Below are positions 57,265-64,000 of a stretch of DNA of 64,000 nucleotides, in pieces; position 1 is the first letter of the stretch, and every line of letters begins with the position of its first letter. A program made the position numbers and the translations under genes. The stretch spans positions 1,726,001 through 1,790,000 of the forward strand of contig CP075370.1 of the NCBI GenBank assembly GCA_019454225.1, written 5' to 3'. The notes beneath the pieces were generated by a model, which saw only the letters and a program-made list of their open reading frames with translations, was not told the DNA's origin and made no database searches. The DNA is from Paracoccaceae bacterium (lineage in GTDB: Bacteria > Pseudomonadota > Alphaproteobacteria > Rhodobacterales > Rhodobacteraceae).

Positions 57265-57329
57265 GTATGTCATTCCGGGCGATTCGCGGGTCGCCGATTT
57301 CAACCTTGAGTATTTCAGGCAGGTGTTGC

Positions 57330-60300
57330 GTGGCCGACAAGTCTGGACTTGATGCGGATGGCAAGATTCTCGGCGCGGCGATTGCCGCCGCGCGGAAGAA
57401 GCCGGTGAACTTCGCGATGCTGATGGCGCGGGACGGGCTGGTGGTCGAGGCCGATCCCCGCAAGCCGGTTGAAACCCTGCGCCGTGCCGCGCGGTCGGGC
57501 GGTGGCGGCAAGGGGGTCTGGGGCACCATGCGGGTCGAGGGCAGCCGCGTGGTGCTGACCTGCGAAGAGGCGGTGCCGGGCGGTTTTCAGGTGCTGGCCA
57601 AGCGGCATTTCTCGGACCGCGGACAGGCGATGCAGATCGTCCTTGAGCTGACGGGTGAGACCGCAGGCGCCGATGCCGGCGAACCGGCGCCCGAGGAAGA
57701 ACAGGCGCCGCCGCGTCCGTCGCCGGAGGGGGCAGCGGATGAGCATTCCCCCGACACGCGCGGCGACGGCGACGAGGACGACGAAGACGACCTTGCCGCC
57801 GAGGCCGGCGATCTGGAGGCGCTCATGCGGGCGCTGCGCAAGCGGCCCTACAACTTTGCATGGCTGCTGTCGTCGGACGGCGCGGTGATGAAGGCCCACA
57901 AGCGCCGTCCGGTCGAGCTGCTGATCCGCCAGGCCAAGTCCGAGGGCGCGACGGCGCGGGGTGGCTGGGGCCAGATGACGGTTGAGGGCAAGAGCCTGGT
58001 CCTCGCCTGTGTCGAGGACCCCCCGACCAGCCTGCCGAAACGCGCGCGGCTGTATCTGAAGGACCGCGGACTGTTGTACCGGGTGATCGCGCGGGGCCCG
58101 TCGGGCGAGCTGGCCGATGACGAGGAGACCGAGGCCGTCGCGGCAACGGCCGATCCGCTGTCCGGCAATGCCGAGGCGATGCGGACGCTGAAGGCCGAGG
58201 CATCGGCGCTGATGGCCGACCTTGCCCCGGCGATGAAGGCCGGCGGGCCGGAGGCGCGGGCGCTCTACCAGCCGTTGCTGCAGGCGATGAAGGCGGGGCT
58301 GGGGGTCGGCGATGCGGATGCCGCGGCGGCGGCCATCGCGCAGATCCGCGACGCGCTGACGGCCGCGGGGGGCGGCGGTGGTTCTGCCCCCGGTCCGGCC
58401 GGGAATGCCGGTCCGCCCGACGGTCCGAGGCTGGTCAAGGCGTCCTTCGCTGCACCGGCAGCCGGGGTCGGCGCGCCGCCCGATGCCGAGGAGGAAACCA
58501 CCGGGGGCGGACCGGGCGGCGGGGGCGGGGGCGATGCCGGAACCGGCGGGGCCGATGCGCCCGCCCAGCAGGTGCAGCGGCGCGCGGTGCCCTATGCCAT
58601 TCCCGTAACCCGGGTGATGGACAATCTCGAATTCTCGAACCACGTGGACATGGTCGCGCGCGGCATGACCCGGGCGCAGGCGGAAGAGGACAACCGCGAT
58701 CCGAGGTATCGGGTGCATCCGCTGGACTTCGTCGTGACCGAGCAGCATGTGAAGGCCGGATCGGTTCTGGTCATCGTCTACTTCAACGATCTCGGCCCGG
58801 TCGGTGACGAAAAGCTGAAGCAGACCGAGGACACGCTGAAGCAGTACGGCGATGCGCGGCGCAATGACGTCAATGCCGCGACCGACGCGCTGTTCTGGGA
58901 AAAGACGAACTACAAGCCGGGCGAAAAGCTCGATCCAAGCGACCCGAACTTCAAGGCGATGTCCGAGGCCTGGAAGGCGTTCCGCGCCGATGTGGTGGAC
59001 CAGGAGCGGCGGATGGACCGCATACCCCCGGAGGCCAAGCGCTTCTTCCGGTTCAGGGCGGGCGGCGTTCCGGTCACGGCCGACAACATCGACCAGATCC
59101 TTGCCATTGCCGAAAAGGTCCGGGGCCTGTCGGACGAGGCGATCGCCGACTACTGGGCGCGCGCGACCCACGCCACCACGGACATCGCCGCCTTCGCGGC
59201 CTCGGTCGACCGCTATCTGGCCGAGCTTGCCGGGCGGCAGCAAAGCCGGGATGCGCTGGACACGGCGCACAATGCGCTGGTGGGCAAGAAGGCGCTGTTC
59301 GAGACCTACGACACGGCGAACCGGGCCTACCTGCCCGCATCCAGCGAACCAGGGATGCCGCCCGACGAATTCACGATGGCGTACAACGCCGAGACCTTCG
59401 CCGCCCAGCAGCGCCTGAAGCAGGAGCTTGCCGACTGGGGCTATCCGTCCGAGGACGCGTTCGAGAAGGACATCGAGGCCTATACCCAGGCGTTCCAGAC
59501 CGAGGCCGTGAACATCGCGAATGACGCAATGGACCGCCGGCTGCGCGAACTGGCCGCCTTCGAGTCCGAGGTGCTGACCGGCGAGGGCGTCGCCGCCATG
59601 TTCGACGCGCTTGCCGATGTGCGGGCCGAATATGCCCGCCTCGCGGCGGACCCGGCGAACCAGTCATCCTGGGTGTTTGGCGGCGGCCCGGACAAGGACG
59701 ACATCCGCCCCAAGATCAAGGAGACCGTGAAGGCCGCGATCGCCAGGGATCCGGGGCTGACCAAGCTGTTCGAGCTGCGGAAGGCCGAAAACCCCGAGTT
59801 CGATCTGGACGACGAGATGATCGACCTTCTGACCGACGCGACGGACCCGTCCGATCTGCGCGCCCGGATCATGGTCCTGCTCGAGGAACGCAGGGACGGG
59901 ATCGCCACGACCCGGAAGGTTCTGGCCGAAGACCCCGAGAAGATCTGGGCCTTTGACGCCGCCATCGCGCGGGCCGGGGCGATCAGCGGCGTGATGCCGG
60001 GTTCGGTGCAGGAAGCCGTCATCAAGGACAAGGTCGGCGACGAGCAGATGGCCAACCTGGGCAGGAAGCTGGCCATCGGCGGGCTGGCGATCGTTGCGGG
60101 GCTGTTCACCTTCGGCGAAGGCACCGTCGTTGTCCTGGGCGGCGCGGCGGCGCTTGGTCTGGGTGCCTATGACGCGTGGGATACCTACACGGCCTATGTC
60201 GAGGAACACGCCGCCAACAAGGCCGGGCTGACCTCGGCCGATCCGTCCTTCGCCTGGGTGGTCGTGTCGCTGGCCACCCTGCCGCTGGACGTGCTCGGGT

Positions 60301-61649
60301 TGGCCTCGGGCATCCGCGCGACGGCGAAGGCGGCGCATATCGCCAAGCTGCTGGAAGCCGGAAGCGAGGCCGGCAAGGCGGTGCGCAGCTTCAACGCGGC
60401 GCAGGAGACCGTGACCAGTGCCGAGGATGTGGCCCGGGCGCTCGCGCGGCTGGAGCAGGATCTGGGCAAGGCGGACAAGGCGGTGCGTGCGGCGGTCATG
60501 CGCGCCGCCCGCATCGAGGCCGAGGCGAATGCCGCCTGGGCGGCGGCAAAGCTGGCGCGCGGCGGGCGCGTCGCGGGCTACATCGACCCGCTCGTGACGC
60601 CGCTTCTCGATCTGGCCGCGCAGTTCGCCTATCCGGTCTGCATGTCGATCCGCAAGGGCGTGGCGCGGCTCGACGCGTTCCTGAAGACCCGATACGCCAC
60701 CGACATGATCAAGGGCGTCGACGCGCTGTCGCCCGAAGCCGTCAACAAGATCGCCAAGGCCTACGAGATGGCGGTGGCGGAGTACAAGACCATCGCCCGG
60801 CGCGCGGTCGATCTGGGCATGTCGGACGCCCAGCTTGACGAGGCGTTCAAGGTCTGGGCCAAGACACCCGACATGCCTGCGGGCCGTTTCGTGACGGACG
60901 TGCTCGAACCGATGGCCAAGGCGCGCAGCACCGTCCCGGCCTATGATGCCGTGCTGAAGCGGGCCGAGACGCTGCCCGGCGGTGCCGCGAACCTGACCGA
61001 GGCGCTGACCAGGGCGGCGGCCGACCCGGCCTATGCCAAGGCGCTGAAACCGCATCTTGCCGAACTCCGGCGCGAGATCGAGGGGATGGACAAGGCCGCG
61101 CGTGGCGCGCTGCCCGAATCCGCCCGGGGGCTGCTTGACGACATGGGCCGCGACATCGGCGAGCAGCTTCTGCGCGACGCGGATATCCCGACGCCCAGCA
61201 CGCTGCACAAGGGGCCGCCGGCGGCGGATCTCGATCCCGCGCGCGTCAAGGCGATGAGCTGGAATCACGAGCAGAAGGTGACCGACCTTGCCGAGGGGAT
61301 CGGCGGCGCCCGGCTGGAAAAGGCGACAGGACGGCCGATCACATCGGCCACCGAGGAAGGGGCCGACCTGATGGACGGGGCCGATCTGCTCAGCCTCAAG
61401 GGGCCGCTGCTGAACAGCAGGACCGGGGCGGCGTTCCCGATCAACGACAAGATGGTCGAAGGTCTGGCCAAGTCGGTGGTCAAGGACCTGACGACCAACA
61501 CCGCCACCAAGAAAATGGTGGTGGACATGCTGGGCCTGACCTCCGATCAACGCATCCTGTTGCAGAGCAAGATCGCCGAGGGTCTGAAAGAGGCCGTCGG
61601 CAAGGGCCTGACCATACAGAACGCGAAGCCGATCATCTTCCTGGAGTAG
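57330..61649 (+). CDS. Giant multidomain protein, candidate polymorphic toxin (1439 residues)
   Basis: Unrecognised as a named family. Residues 11-108 and 160-256 are two copies of one domain (RKKPVNFAMLMARDG versus RKRPYNFAWLLSSDG; GTMRVEG versus GQMTVEG), joined by an acidic linker. A glycine-rich hinge (344-412) leads to a long helical middle part; hydrophobic segments lie near 913-950 and 970-990. The C-terminal 130 residues contain HE (1313-1314) and GADLMDGADLLSLKG (1344-1358), resembling a PD-(D/E)XK nuclease. No signal peptide is visible. A small gene follows by three bases. GTG 57330 is chosen from a loose SD and the promoter; it could begin at 57210. A toxin role is inference. Confidence 0.6.
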   Translation: MADKSGLDADGKILGAAIAAARKKPVNFAMLMARDGLVVEADPRKPVETLRRAARSGGGGKGVWGTMRVEGSRVVLTCEEAVPGGFQVLAKRHFSDRGQAMQIVLELTGETAGADAGEPAPEEEQAPPRPSPEGAADEHSPDTRGDGDEDDEDDLAAEAGDLEALMRALRKRPYNFAWLLSSDGAVMKAHKRRPVELLIRQAKSEGATARGGWGQMTVEGKSLVLACVEDPPTSLPKRARLYLKDRGLLYRVIARGPSGELADDEETEAVAATADPLSGNAEAMRTLKAEASALMADLAPAMKAGGPEARALYQPLLQAMKAGLGVGDADAAAAAIAQIRDALTAAGGGGGSAPGPAGNAGPPDGPRLVKASFAAPAAGVGAPPDAEEETTGGGPGGGGGGDAGTGGADAPAQQVQRRAVPYAIPVTRVMDNLEFSNHVDMVARGMTRAQAEEDNRDPRYRVHPLDFVVTEQHVKAGSVLVIVYFNDLGPVGDEKLKQTEDTLKQYGDARRNDVNAATDALFWEKTNYKPGEKLDPSDPNFKAMSEAWKAFRADVVDQERRMDRIPPEAKRFFRFRAGGVPVTADNIDQILAIAEKVRGLSDEAIADYWARATHATTDIAAFAASVDRYLAELAGRQQSRDALDTAHNALVGKKALFETYDTANRAYLPASSEPGMPPDEFTMAYNAETFAAQQRLKQELADWGYPSEDAFEKDIEAYTQAFQTEAVNIANDAMDRRLRELAAFESEVLTGEGVAAMFDALADVRAEYARLAADPANQSSWVFGGGPDKDDIRPKIKETVKAAIARDPGLTKLFELRKAENPEFDLDDEMIDLLTDATDPSDLRARIMVLLEERRDGIATTRKVLAEDPEKIWAFDAAIARAGAISGVMPGSVQEAVIKDKVGDEQMANLGRKLAIGGLAIVAGLFTFGEGTVVVLGGAAALGLGAYDAWDTYTAYVEEHAANKAGLTSADPSFAWVVVSLATLPLDVLGLASGIRATAKAAHIAKLLEAGSEAGKAVRSFNAAQETVTSAEDVARALARLEQDLGKADKAVRAAVMRAARIEAEANAAWAAAKLARGGRVAGYIDPLVTPLLDLAAQFAYPVCMSIRKGVARLDAFLKTRYATDMIKGVDALSPEAVNKIAKAYEMAVAEYKTIARRAVDLGMSDAQLDEAFKVWAKTPDMPAGRFVTDVLEPMAKARSTVPAYDAVLKRAETLPGGAANLTEALTRAAADPAYAKALKPHLAELRREIEGMDKAARGALPESARGLLDDMGRDIGEQLLRDADIPTPSTLHKGPPAADLDPARVKAMSWNHEQKVTDLAEGIGGARLEKATGRPITSATEEGADLMDGADLLSLKGPLLNSRTGAAFPINDKMVEGLAKSVVKDLTTNTATKKMVVDMLGLTSDQRILLQSKIAEGLKEAVGKGLTIQNAKPIIFLE
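57360..57653 (+). repeat. Copy A of duplicated N-terminal domain
   Basis: Residues 11-108 of the giant protein. Shared signature with copy B: RK-[KR]-P-[VY]-NFA-x-L...DG, then a basic-acidic helix with RKPVE, a central G-x-WG-x-M-x-VEG and a strand of the VVLTC type. The identity is restricted to protein level with conserved spacing. Confidence 0.75.
57807..58097 (+). repeat. Copy B of duplicated N-terminal domain
   Basis: Residues 160-256 of the giant protein, carrying RKRPYNFAWLLSSDG, RRPVELLIRQAKS, GWGQMTVEG and LVLACVE in the order of copy A. Tandem arrangement with a variable acidic linker suggests a binding module, not an enzyme. Confidence 0.75.
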
Positions 61650-61652
61650 ACC

Positions 61653-62060
61653 ATGGCGCATTCCTATGTCTCGTTCGGCCCGCGCTCGGCCCATATGCAT
61701 GACGCCGAGATCATCGTGACCCTGGCCTGGCTGCGCCACACCGCCGAGGCCGACCCCGCCCGCTTTCCCGAGGTCGATCATCCCTATCTGTCGGCCTGGC
61801 GCGGCATGGCCGAGGTCTACATGCCCGGCTGCCTCGACCCGGAACTGGACGAGACGCTGACCACGCCCGAGGCCGTCGACCGTTTCGCCGCGCTTGCCCG
61901 GGCGGCCCGCGCGGCGCTGGAGGCGGCGCCCGAGGTGATTTCCGGCGACCGGCTGAACGCGATGACCGGGATGGCGGAGTTCCTGGAGTTTCAGGACCGC
62001 CCCCGGTCCCGGATGCTGGCCGATCTGGACCGGCTTGTCGGCGTGGTGGTCCCTGCCTGA
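61653..62060 (+). CDS. Small acidic protein, candidate cognate immunity factor
   Basis: A 135-residue soluble, mostly helical protein (MAHSYVSFGPRSAHMHDAEI at the start, then TLAWLRHTAEADPARFPEVD), beginning three bases after the stop of the giant gene with the initiation codon in ACCATGG context. It has no signal peptide and I recognise no domain. Position, size, helical character and negative charge are what immunity proteins to polymorphic toxins show; this is inference from context. It converges with the NicO gene four bases away. Confidence 0.5.
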   Translation: MAHSYVSFGPRSAHMHDAEIIVTLAWLRHTAEADPARFPEVDHPYLSAWRGMAEVYMPGCLDPELDETLTTPEAVDRFAALARAARAALEAAPEVISGDRLNAMTGMAEFLEFQDRPRSRMLADLDRLVGVVVPA

Positions 62061-62063
62061 CCG

Positions 62064-63086
62064 CTACAGCGCCGCGCGCAGCATCGTCAGCGACAGCGCC
62101 GCGATGGCCAGCCCGGCGGCAAGTTCCAGCACCGGCAGCGCCCGGGCGATCCGGCCCGAGGCGAGCGTGGACAGCGTGCCCTCGCGCGCCCAGACCGACA
62201 GGGCGGCCACGCCCACGGTGATCAGCGCCGTGCCCAGCCCCATCGCATAGGCCCCCGCGATCCCGGCGGCACCGATGCCCATCTGCCAGGTCACGATCAG
62301 CAGGAACAGCGCCCCGGTGCAGGGCCGCATCGCCACGCCCGCAACCAGCGCCGCCGCCTCGCGCAGCGAGGTGACCCGGGCCGCCTCCTCGGCCGTCGGC
62401 CCGTGGCGGTGCCCGCAGGCGGCGCAGGCCGGTTCGTCGTGGTGGTGGTCGTGGTGGTGATGGTCGTGATGCTGCTGCGCGCCGTGGTCATGTCCGTGCC
62501 CGTGGTCGCGCCCGGCGTGGTCATGCGCCGATGCGGTGCGGGCCTGGCGCCGCAGCCCGCGCAGCCCCCGGAACGCCAGCCACAGTCCGATCAGGGCCAC
62601 CGCGCCATGGCTCAGCGGCAGCATGATGTCCTCGGCCAGTCCCACCATCCGTTCGCGCGTCCAGTCCAGCAGGAACACCCCGGCATAGACGATGGCCACG
62701 GCCACGGTCGCCTGTGCCAGGCTCGACACCAGGGCCAGAGCGGCCAGCCGCAGCACCGGAACCCGCCGCGCCACGCCATAGCCGCCGATCAGCACCTTGC
62801 CGTGCCCCGGCCCGGCGGCATGGAACACCCCGTAGGCAAAGGCCAGCGACAGCAGGGCCGCCAGCGCGCCCGGATCGCCGCCGCGCAGCCGCCGGATGGC
62901 GCCTGCCAGCGCGTTCTGCGCCGATCGCTGCCCCTCGGCCGCCCAGGCCGCAACCGTGTCGATCCCGCCAGTGGCCCAGAGCACCAGCAGCGGCAGCGCC
63001 GCCACCAGTCCCGCCGCCATCAGGCCGCGCCACAGGCCCGCCCGGGAGGGCCCGCGCGCCGTGCCGCCGATCACCCGTTCACGCAT
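62064..63086 (-). CDS. NicO-type nickel/cobalt permease
   Basis: A 340-residue membrane protein of the NicO/RcnA family. It has the metal-permease motif FHAAGPGHGKVLIGGYG (residues 88-104), six or more helices, and a histidine/aspartate-rich cytoplasmic or periplasmic loop at residues 188-229 (HDH.. HGHGHDHG ..HHHHDHHHDE..CAAC) that probably captures Ni2+ or Co2+. The start at 63086 overlaps the DUF1007 gene by 16 bases, so the two are co-translated; DUF1007-NicO pairs are typical. Whether it imports or exports cannot be told. Confidence 0.85.
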   Translation of the reverse strand: MRERVIGGTARGPSRAGLWRGLMAAGLVAALPLLVLWATGGIDTVAAWAAEGQRSAQNALAGAIRRLRGGDPGALAALLSLAFAYGVFHAAGPGHGKVLIGGYGVARRVPVLRLAALALVSSLAQATVAVAIVYAGVFLLDWTRERMVGLAEDIMLPLSHGAVALIGLWLAFRGLRGLRRQARTASAHDHAGRDHGHGHDHGAQQHHDHHHHDHHHDEPACAACGHRHGPTAEEAARVTSLREAAALVAGVAMRPCTGALFLLIVTWQMGIGAAGIAGAYAMGLGTALITVGVAALSVWAREGTLSTLASGRIARALPVLELAAGLAIAALSLTMLRAAL

Positions 63087-63724
63087 GTCACCCGCGCCTC
63101 TTCCGCATAGGCCGATCCGATGGCGGGAAAGTCCATCTCCAGATCGCCCGTGGCACCCATTTCCTCGATCGCCGCCATCAGGCGGCTGTCGGCGGCCGCG
63201 CGGTCGGGTTCGAAGACCTGAACGGTGCAGGTGCTGCCCGCACCCGTCAGGACCGGCTGTCCCTCGATGAAATACGCGGTGTAATAGCCCGGATCGTAGA
63301 CCTGGATCACCAGATCGGCCCCGGGGGCCAGCGGCTCGACGAAGGTCCGCAGATGGGTCGATGTTATGCGACCGTCGGCATAGCTGGCTGACCAGTCGGA
63401 CGGACGCGACAGCGGCACCTCGAATTCGCCGGCCAGAACGTAAAGATCGCCCAGATAGTCCGGGTCCCAATCCATGTCGAAACCGGAAAGCTGCGCCTCC
63501 TCCTCGGGGGTCAGCACGCCGTCGTAATCGGCGTCCAGCTTGCGGTCCTCGATCATCAGCAGCGAATAGAAATCGTCATAGGTCCAGGTCACCCGCACCG
63601 CCGTGGCCCGCCCCTCGGTGTCGAAGATCACCTCAAGCCCGGTGTCGATGAAGATATGCGGATGCGCATGGGCCGGTCCGGCCAGTCCGAAGGCGATGGT
63701 CATGGCGGCAAGGATGTGGCGCAT
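63071..63724 (-). CDS. DUF1007 periplasmic protein
   Basis: A 217-residue exported protein with signal peptide MRHILAAMTIAFGLAGPAHA followed by HPHIFIDTGLEVIFD, the DUF1007 signature where the N-terminal histidines may bind metal. A region DADYDGVLTPEE resembles an EF-hand loop. Its product is commonly coupled to NicO-type metal permeases and may deliver or sense the metal. It overlaps the permease gene. Confidence 0.85.
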   Translation of the reverse strand: MRHILAAMTIAFGLAGPAHAHPHIFIDTGLEVIFDTEGRATAVRVTWTYDDFYSLLMIEDRKLDADYDGVLTPEEEAQLSGFDMDWDPDYLGDLYVLAGEFEVPLSRPSDWSASYADGRITSTHLRTFVEPLAPGADLVIQVYDPGYYTAYFIEGQPVLTGAGSTCTVQVFEPDRAAADSRLMAAIEEMGATGDLEMDFPAIGSAYAEEARVTCVNG

Positions 63725-63733
63725 CGCGCGATC

Positions 63734-64000
63734 CTATCCCTGCGGCGCGCGCGCATCCACCCCCGGCGCGGTCAGGATCACGTCAACCAGCGCCGATCTG
63801 CCCACATGCCGCGACCCCTCGGCCAGCATGTCCTCGTGGTCGCGCGCGACCCGCACGCCCCAGCCCGGAAACGCCGCCACCATCGCCTCGGCCTCGGCCA
63901 GCATCGCCGGGTCCCTCGGGCCCCCGGTGCCCAGCGCCAGCTGGGCAGGTCCATAGCCGTGGTACAGGAACAGCCCGCCGGGCCGCAGCGCCCGCGCGCA
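63734..64000 (-). CDS. SAM-dependent methyltransferase, C-terminal fragment (truncated by window edge)
   Basis: The final 88 residues of a minus-strand gene whose start lies beyond the right end. Visible: ALRPGGLFLYHGYGPAQLALG, the motif VI region of class I methyltransferases, then a helix and a terminal strand ALVDVILTAP. The family resembles the TehB-like group. The gene is nine bases upstream of the DUF1007 gene, and no damage is seen. Substrate unknown. Confidence 0.65.
   Translation of the reverse strand, partial: CARALRPGGLFLYHGYGPAQLALGTGGPRDPAMLAEAEAMVAAFPGWGVRVARDHEDMLAEGSRHVGRSALVDVILTAPGVDARAPQG

Noticed and set aside
57143-57329. Earlier starts for the giant gene at 57210 (GTG) and 57267 (ATG)
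   Set aside because: The N-terminal extension has no domain character and the ATG at 57267 lies at the -10/start region of the candidate promoter; GTG 57330 fits better, but this is not proven.

Overview
The window is about 64 kb of GC-rich DNA (high-GC third positions, dense genes, many ATGA stop/start overlaps) and reads as chromosome of a Rhodobacter-like alphaproteobacterium (Rhodobacterales). The indicators are a pccR-pccB-pccA-methylmalonyl-CoA mutase neighbourhood, the short alphaproteobacterial ProS next to lolC-lolD, HdaA, DUF6497, DUF1194, TRAP transporters and betIBA. No rRNA, tRNA, CRISPR array or insertion sequence was recognised. LAYOUT. 1-3.6 kb: end of betI, then betB and betA (choline to glycine betaine). 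3.6-16 kb: propionyl-CoA assimilation. PccR (an ScfR-family regulator) carries TTTGCAA-type boxes in front of itself and pccB; pccB, pccA and mutase are interspersed with small lipoproteins, a methyltransferase-like protein and conserved hypotheticals, and a strong terminator lies just before pccA. An MFS exporter and a DUF486 membrane protein sit between pccR and pccB. 16-18 kb: envelope and periplasmic proteins (SH3-like, DUF1194 vWA-like, lipoprotein cytochrome c). 18-23 kb: a minus-strand unit proS - methyltransferase - glycosyltransferase - lolC - lolD. 23-31.7 kb: a membrane-anchored pentapeptide-repeat protein, an AI-2E-type permease with hdaA, then ppk1-ppx, a VOC-like protein and a GNAT acetyltransferase. 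31.7-37.4 kb: TerB/DnaJ protein, nuclease-fold protein, secreted small protein, WcbI-like protein, rlmJ, DUF1330, MATE exporter. 37.5-43.8 kb: sugar-acid locus with a GntR regulator, TRAP transporter, galactonate-dehydratase-like enzyme and an FAH-family enzyme resembling 2-keto-3-deoxyxylonate dehydratase. 43.9-54.7 kb: a ten-gene minus-strand catabolic cluster (two enolase-superfamily enzymes, MaoC-like hydratase, a pair of class III CoA-transferases, a complete dipeptide-type ABC transporter), with a divergent LacI regulator and a D-2-hydroxyacid dehydrogenase (55.2-57.1 kb). 57.2-62.1 kb: a 1439-residue protein with a duplicated N-terminal domain, glycine-rich hinge, hydrophobic segment and a nuclease-like C-terminal end, followed three bases later by a small orphan gene; this is the best candidate for an undescribed toxin-immunity system. 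62-64 kb: NicO-type Ni/Co permease, DUF1007 protein and the end of a methyltransferase. HOW IT FITS TOGETHER. The first half is mostly core metabolism and envelope biogenesis. The 37-57 kb stretch is a nutrient-scavenging region with two uptake systems, three regulators or enzymes for acid sugars and a CoA-dependent branch whose substrate cannot be read from sequence. The 57-62 kb pair stands apart as a likely competition or contact-dependent effector locus.
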